Below are positions 33,362-35,616 of a stretch of DNA of 35,616 nt, in pieces. This DNA comes from Mycobacterium sp. E787 (GTDB taxonomy: Bacteria > Actinomycetota > Actinomycetes > Mycobacteriales > Mycobacteriaceae). Within the stretch, counting starts at the first letter, position 1, and each line of letters begins with the position of its first letter. The stretch lies in NCBI RefSeq assembly GCF_001668725.1, contig NZ_LZKL01000110.1, positions 1-35,616 of the forward strand, in the 5' to 3' direction. A model generated the notes under the pieces. The model saw only the letters and a program-made list of their open reading frames with translations, searched no databases and was not told the DNA's origin. Position numbers and translations under genes: made by a program.

Positions 33362-34459
33362 GTGACACCTCGCGAGCAGGTCGCTTCGCAACGTCTGTCG
33401 CAGGCCAGGGTCCAGCGCCGGTCCGGGGGCGCCCACCTGGGCCTTTCCCGCCGTTTGCGGCCCCTGGCGCTGGCGGCGACGCTGGGTGTGCTGGCGGTCA
33501 CCCTGAGCGGATGCAGCTGGTCGGAGGCGATCGGGATGGGCTGGCCGGAGGGCATCACCCCGCAGGCGCACCTCAACCGGGAGCTGTGGGTCGGGGCGGT
33601 GATCGCCTCCCTGGTCGTCGGGGTCATCGTGTGGGGGCTGATGTTCTGGTCGTCCGCGTTCCACCGGAAGAAGGCCACCGACACCGAGCTGCCGCGGCAG
33701 TTCGGCTACAACATGCCCCTCGAGCTCGTGTTGACCGTGACGCCCTTCCTCATCATCTCGGTGCTGTTCTATTTCACCGTGGTGGTGCAGGAGAAGATGA
33801 CGCATCTGGCCAAGGACCCCGAGGTCGTCATCGACGTCACGGCCTTCCAGTGGAACTGGAAGTTCGGGTATCAGCGCGTCAACTTCTCCGACGGCACGCT
33901 GACCTACGACGGCGCCGATCCCGCGCGCAAGGCGGCGATGGTCTCCAAGCCCGAAGGTAAGGACGCTCACGGCGAGGAGCGCGTCGGGGCGGTGCGCGGG
34001 CTCAATCCCCAGGACCGGACCTACCTGAACTACGACAAGGTCGAGACCCTGGGAACTCCCACCCAGATTCCGGTGCTGGTGCTGCCGGCCGGCAAGCGCG
34101 TCGAGTTCCAGTTGGCCTCCGCGGACGTCATACACACCTTCTGGGTGCCGGAATTCCTTTTCAAGCGCGACGTGCTGCCCAACCCGCAGGCGAACAACTC
34201 CGTCAACGTGTTCCAGGTCGACGAGATCACCAAGACCGGCGCGTTCGTCGGGCACTGCGCCGAGTTTTGCGGGACGTATCACTCGATGATGAACTTCGAG
34301 GTTCGGGTGGTGCCGCCCAACGACTTCAAGGCCTACCTTCAGCAGCGGATCGCCGGGAAGAACAACGCCGAGGCGCTGCAGGCGATCGCGCAGTCGCCCG
34401 TCGCGGTGTCCACCCACCCGTTCGACACCCGTCGCGGTGAAATGACCACAAGCCAGTAG
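33362..34459 (+). CDS. ctaC: Cytochrome c oxidase subunit II (aa3-type)
   Basis: 365 aa. Subunit II of the cytochrome aa3 oxidase in the actinobacterial bcc-aa3 supercomplex; it carries the CuA centre that accepts electrons from the bcc complex. Basic N terminus, then a lipoprotein-type signal ending LAVTLSGC (about residues 40-50), two membrane spans (about 78-100 and 122-144) and the exported cupredoxin domain. CuA ligands are visible in DVIHTFW and GHCAEFCGTYHSMM (two Cys, His, Met). AGGAGG at about 33350 supports GTG 33362. ctaF follows 13 bp later. Equivalent to Rv2200c. Confidence 0.95.
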   Translation: MTPREQVASQRLSQARVQRRSGGAHLGLSRRLRPLALAATLGVLAVTLSGCSWSEAIGMGWPEGITPQAHLNRELWVGAVIASLVVGVIVWGLMFWSSAFHRKKATDTELPRQFGYNMPLELVLTVTPFLIISVLFYFTVVVQEKMTHLAKDPEVVIDVTAFQWNWKFGYQRVNFSDGTLTYDGADPARKAAMVSKPEGKDAHGEERVGAVRGLNPQDRTYLNYDKVETLGTPTQIPVLVLPAGKRVEFQLASADVIHTFWVPEFLFKRDVLPNPQANNSVNVFQVDEITKTGAFVGHCAEFCGTYHSMMNFEVRVVPPNDFKAYLQQRIAGKNNAEALQAIAQSPVAVSTHPFDTRRGEMTTSQ

Positions 34460-34472
34460 GTGAGGACGCTCA

Positions 34473-34892
34473 ATGCATATCGAAGCGAGGCTGTTCGAAT
34501 TCATCGCCGTTTTCTTCCTCCTGATTGCGGTGCTGTACGGGGTGCTGACCGCGCTGTACGCCAACGGCGGTGAGGAGTGGGCGGGTACCACCGCGCTGGC
34601 GCTGACCGGTGGCCTGGCGCTGATCACGGCGACGTTCTTCCGGTTCGTCGCGCGCCGGCTGGACACCCGGCCCGAGGACTACGAGGGTGCCGAGATCAGC
34701 GACGGCGCAGGGGAATTGGGCTTTTATGCGCCGCACAGCTGGTGGCCGATTCTGATCGCCTTGGCGGCCGCGGTGGCGGCCACCGGCATCGCGCTGTGGC
34801 TGCCGTGGCTGATCGTGGCCGGGGTCGCGTTCGTCCTCGCCACGGCGGCCGGATTGGTCTTCGAGTACTACATGGGTCCCGAGAAGCACTGA
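34473..34892 (+). CDS. ctaF: Cytochrome c oxidase subunit IV, actinobacterial type
   Basis: 139 aa, the same length as M. tuberculosis Rv2199c. Small integral membrane subunit of the aa3 oxidase. Four hydrophobic spans can be seen: about residues 4-27 (LFEFIAVFFLLIAVLYGVL), 37-55, 89-106 and 108-130, with a hydrophilic loop (RRLDTRPEDYEGAEI) between the second and third. MHIEARLFE is the usual N terminus. It starts 13 bp after ctaC and is surely co-transcribed with it. The 181 bp that follow before mmpS3 hold an AT-richer patch near 34985-35005 but no promoter I can defend. Confidence 0.93.
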   Translation: MHIEARLFEFIAVFFLLIAVLYGVLTALYANGGEEWAGTTALALTGGLALITATFFRFVARRLDTRPEDYEGAEISDGAGELGFYAPHSWWPILIALAAAVAATGIALWLPWLIVAGVAFVLATAAGLVFEYYMGPEKH

Positions 34893-35073
34893 TTTGCGAC
34901 TCGAAGGTCACAATCAGGGCATCAGTTGATCCGTGGCCCCTTTGCCGCGACATCCCGCTTCGTTCGGTTCGGTAGGGTTTGCGCAGGCATATGAGAAACT
35001 CCCAAGCGCGCGCGCAACGAGGCACCCGCGGAGCCCCGCGCGCTGGTGATGCAGTTGAACAGGGCAGGCAACT

Positions 35074-35616
35074 ATGAGCGGGCCGAATCCGCCGGGACGG
35101 GAACCTGACGAACCGGACTCCGGCGACGAATTGGGACACGAGGCCGTCGATTCCCACGACGAGCCGGAACCCGTCGATGACGACGCCCACCTCGCCCCGG
35201 CGGATCAGACCGGCCAGACGGACGCCTACTCCCGGGCCTACTCGGCGCCGGAATCCGAGCACTTCCTCAGCGGCCCCTACCTGCCGGCCGATCTGCGGCT
35301 GTACGACTACGACACCTACGACGAGTCCGCCGACGCGGACGACGAGCACCGCGCCCCGCGCTGGCCGTGGGTGGTGGGCATCGCAGCGATCGTGGCCGCG
35401 ATCGCGCTGGTGGTCTCGGTCTCGCTGCTCGTCACCCGCACAGACACCAGCAAGCTGGCCAACCCCGCCACCACGACCACCCCGTCGGTGCCGCCGCCGC
35501 AGGACGAGATAACGACCACCAAACCGCCGCCGCCGCCTCCGCCCATGGTGCCGGTCAGAATGACGGTGCCGCGCAACCACACCCGATCCACCGCGGCGCT
35601 CGGCCGGGCCTTGGAC
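35074..35616 (+). CDS. mmpS3: MmpS3-like membrane protein, 3' end beyond window
   Basis: 181 codons are visible before the window ends with the frame still open. Acidic, Asp/Glu/Pro-rich cytoplasmic N terminus of about 100 residues (DEPDSGDELGHEAVDSHDEP), then one membrane span (WVVGIAAIVAAIALVVSVSLLV, about 109-130). An exported Thr/Pro-rich linker (TTTTPSVPPP, KPPPPPPP) leads into the start of the C-terminal domain. This matches the layout of MmpS3, and the position after ctaF matches Rv2198c. Other MmpS proteins partner MmpL transporters; MmpS3 has no adjacent mmpL and its role is less clear. ATG 35074, weak AGGCA ribosome-binding site. Confidence 0.88.
   Translation, partial: MSGPNPPGREPDEPDSGDELGHEAVDSHDEPEPVDDDAHLAPADQTGQTDAYSRAYSAPESEHFLSGPYLPADLRLYDYDTYDESADADDEHRAPRWPWVVGIAAIVAAIALVVSVSLLVTRTDTSKLANPATTTTPSVPPPQDEITTTKPPPPPPPMVPVRMTVPRNHTRSTAALGRALD

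Overview
The window is high-GC actinobacterial DNA. The right-hand third matches, in inverted orientation, the conserved Mycobacterium tuberculosis block Rv2198c-Rv2208 (mmpS3, ctaF, ctaC, asnB, adoK, Rv2203, Rv2204c, Rv2205c, Rv2206, cobT, cobS). The length of AdoK (324 aa) and the synteny point to a slow-growing Mycobacterium, plausibly of the M. avium complex or a relative; the species assignment is inference. I saw no rRNA, tRNA, CRISPR array or transposase.

Layout. (1) 1-8068: a set of genes with conflict-system or nucleotide-signalling character. It holds a partial YpfJ-type zinc metallopeptidase and a membrane protein with an RCK-like Rossmann region plus tandem RyR domains. On the minus strand there is a three-gene operon (dNMP-kinase-like, 5'(3')-deoxyribonucleotidase-like, two-copy RyR protein). 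A plus-strand pair follows: patatin-like phospholipase and an LSDAT (TRPM-type SLOG) protein. (2) 8069-10014: a 332-bp intergenic region with a perfect 17-bp operator-like palindrome, then a polytopic membrane protein of unknown function. (3) 10137-24259: a 14-kb same-strand array of four very large TIR-WD40 proteins. Two are TIR-nSTAND ATPase-TM-WD40 (about 1400 aa) and two are TIR-TM-WD40 (924-930 aa). Each has 14 WD40 repeats that I could count, with a shortened seventh repeat, and a shared two-cysteine C-terminal tail. (4) 24264-27306, minus: DUF3043 protein then cobU-cobT-cobS with overlapping start and stop codons. (5) 27489-35616: glycerate kinase, HesB/ErpA-like protein, a seven-copy 56-bp tandem repeat, Rv2203-like membrane protein, adoK, asnB, ctaC, ctaF and the beginning of mmpS3.

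How it may work. The flanking core genes are ordinary metabolism (cobalamin lower-ligand assembly, adenosine kinase, asparagine synthetase, cytochrome aa3 oxidase). The left two thirds looks like an accessory defence/signalling island abutting cobS, where M. tuberculosis has Rv2209 instead (recalled synteny). The TIR proteins are predicted to have the TIR (and ATPase) in the cytoplasm and the paired beta-propellers beyond a single membrane span, which would make them membrane receptors with TIR (NADase-type) effectors. The LSDAT, RyR, RCK-like and patatin genes look like the parts of a TRPM/RyR-style nucleotide-sensing membrane system split over several proteins. The two TIR-TM-WD40 genes share a 627-bp, about 98.7% identical TIR cassette whose codon usage (Leu TTG, Phe TTT, Tyr TAT) is unlike everything around it, which is strong evidence of recent module exchange.
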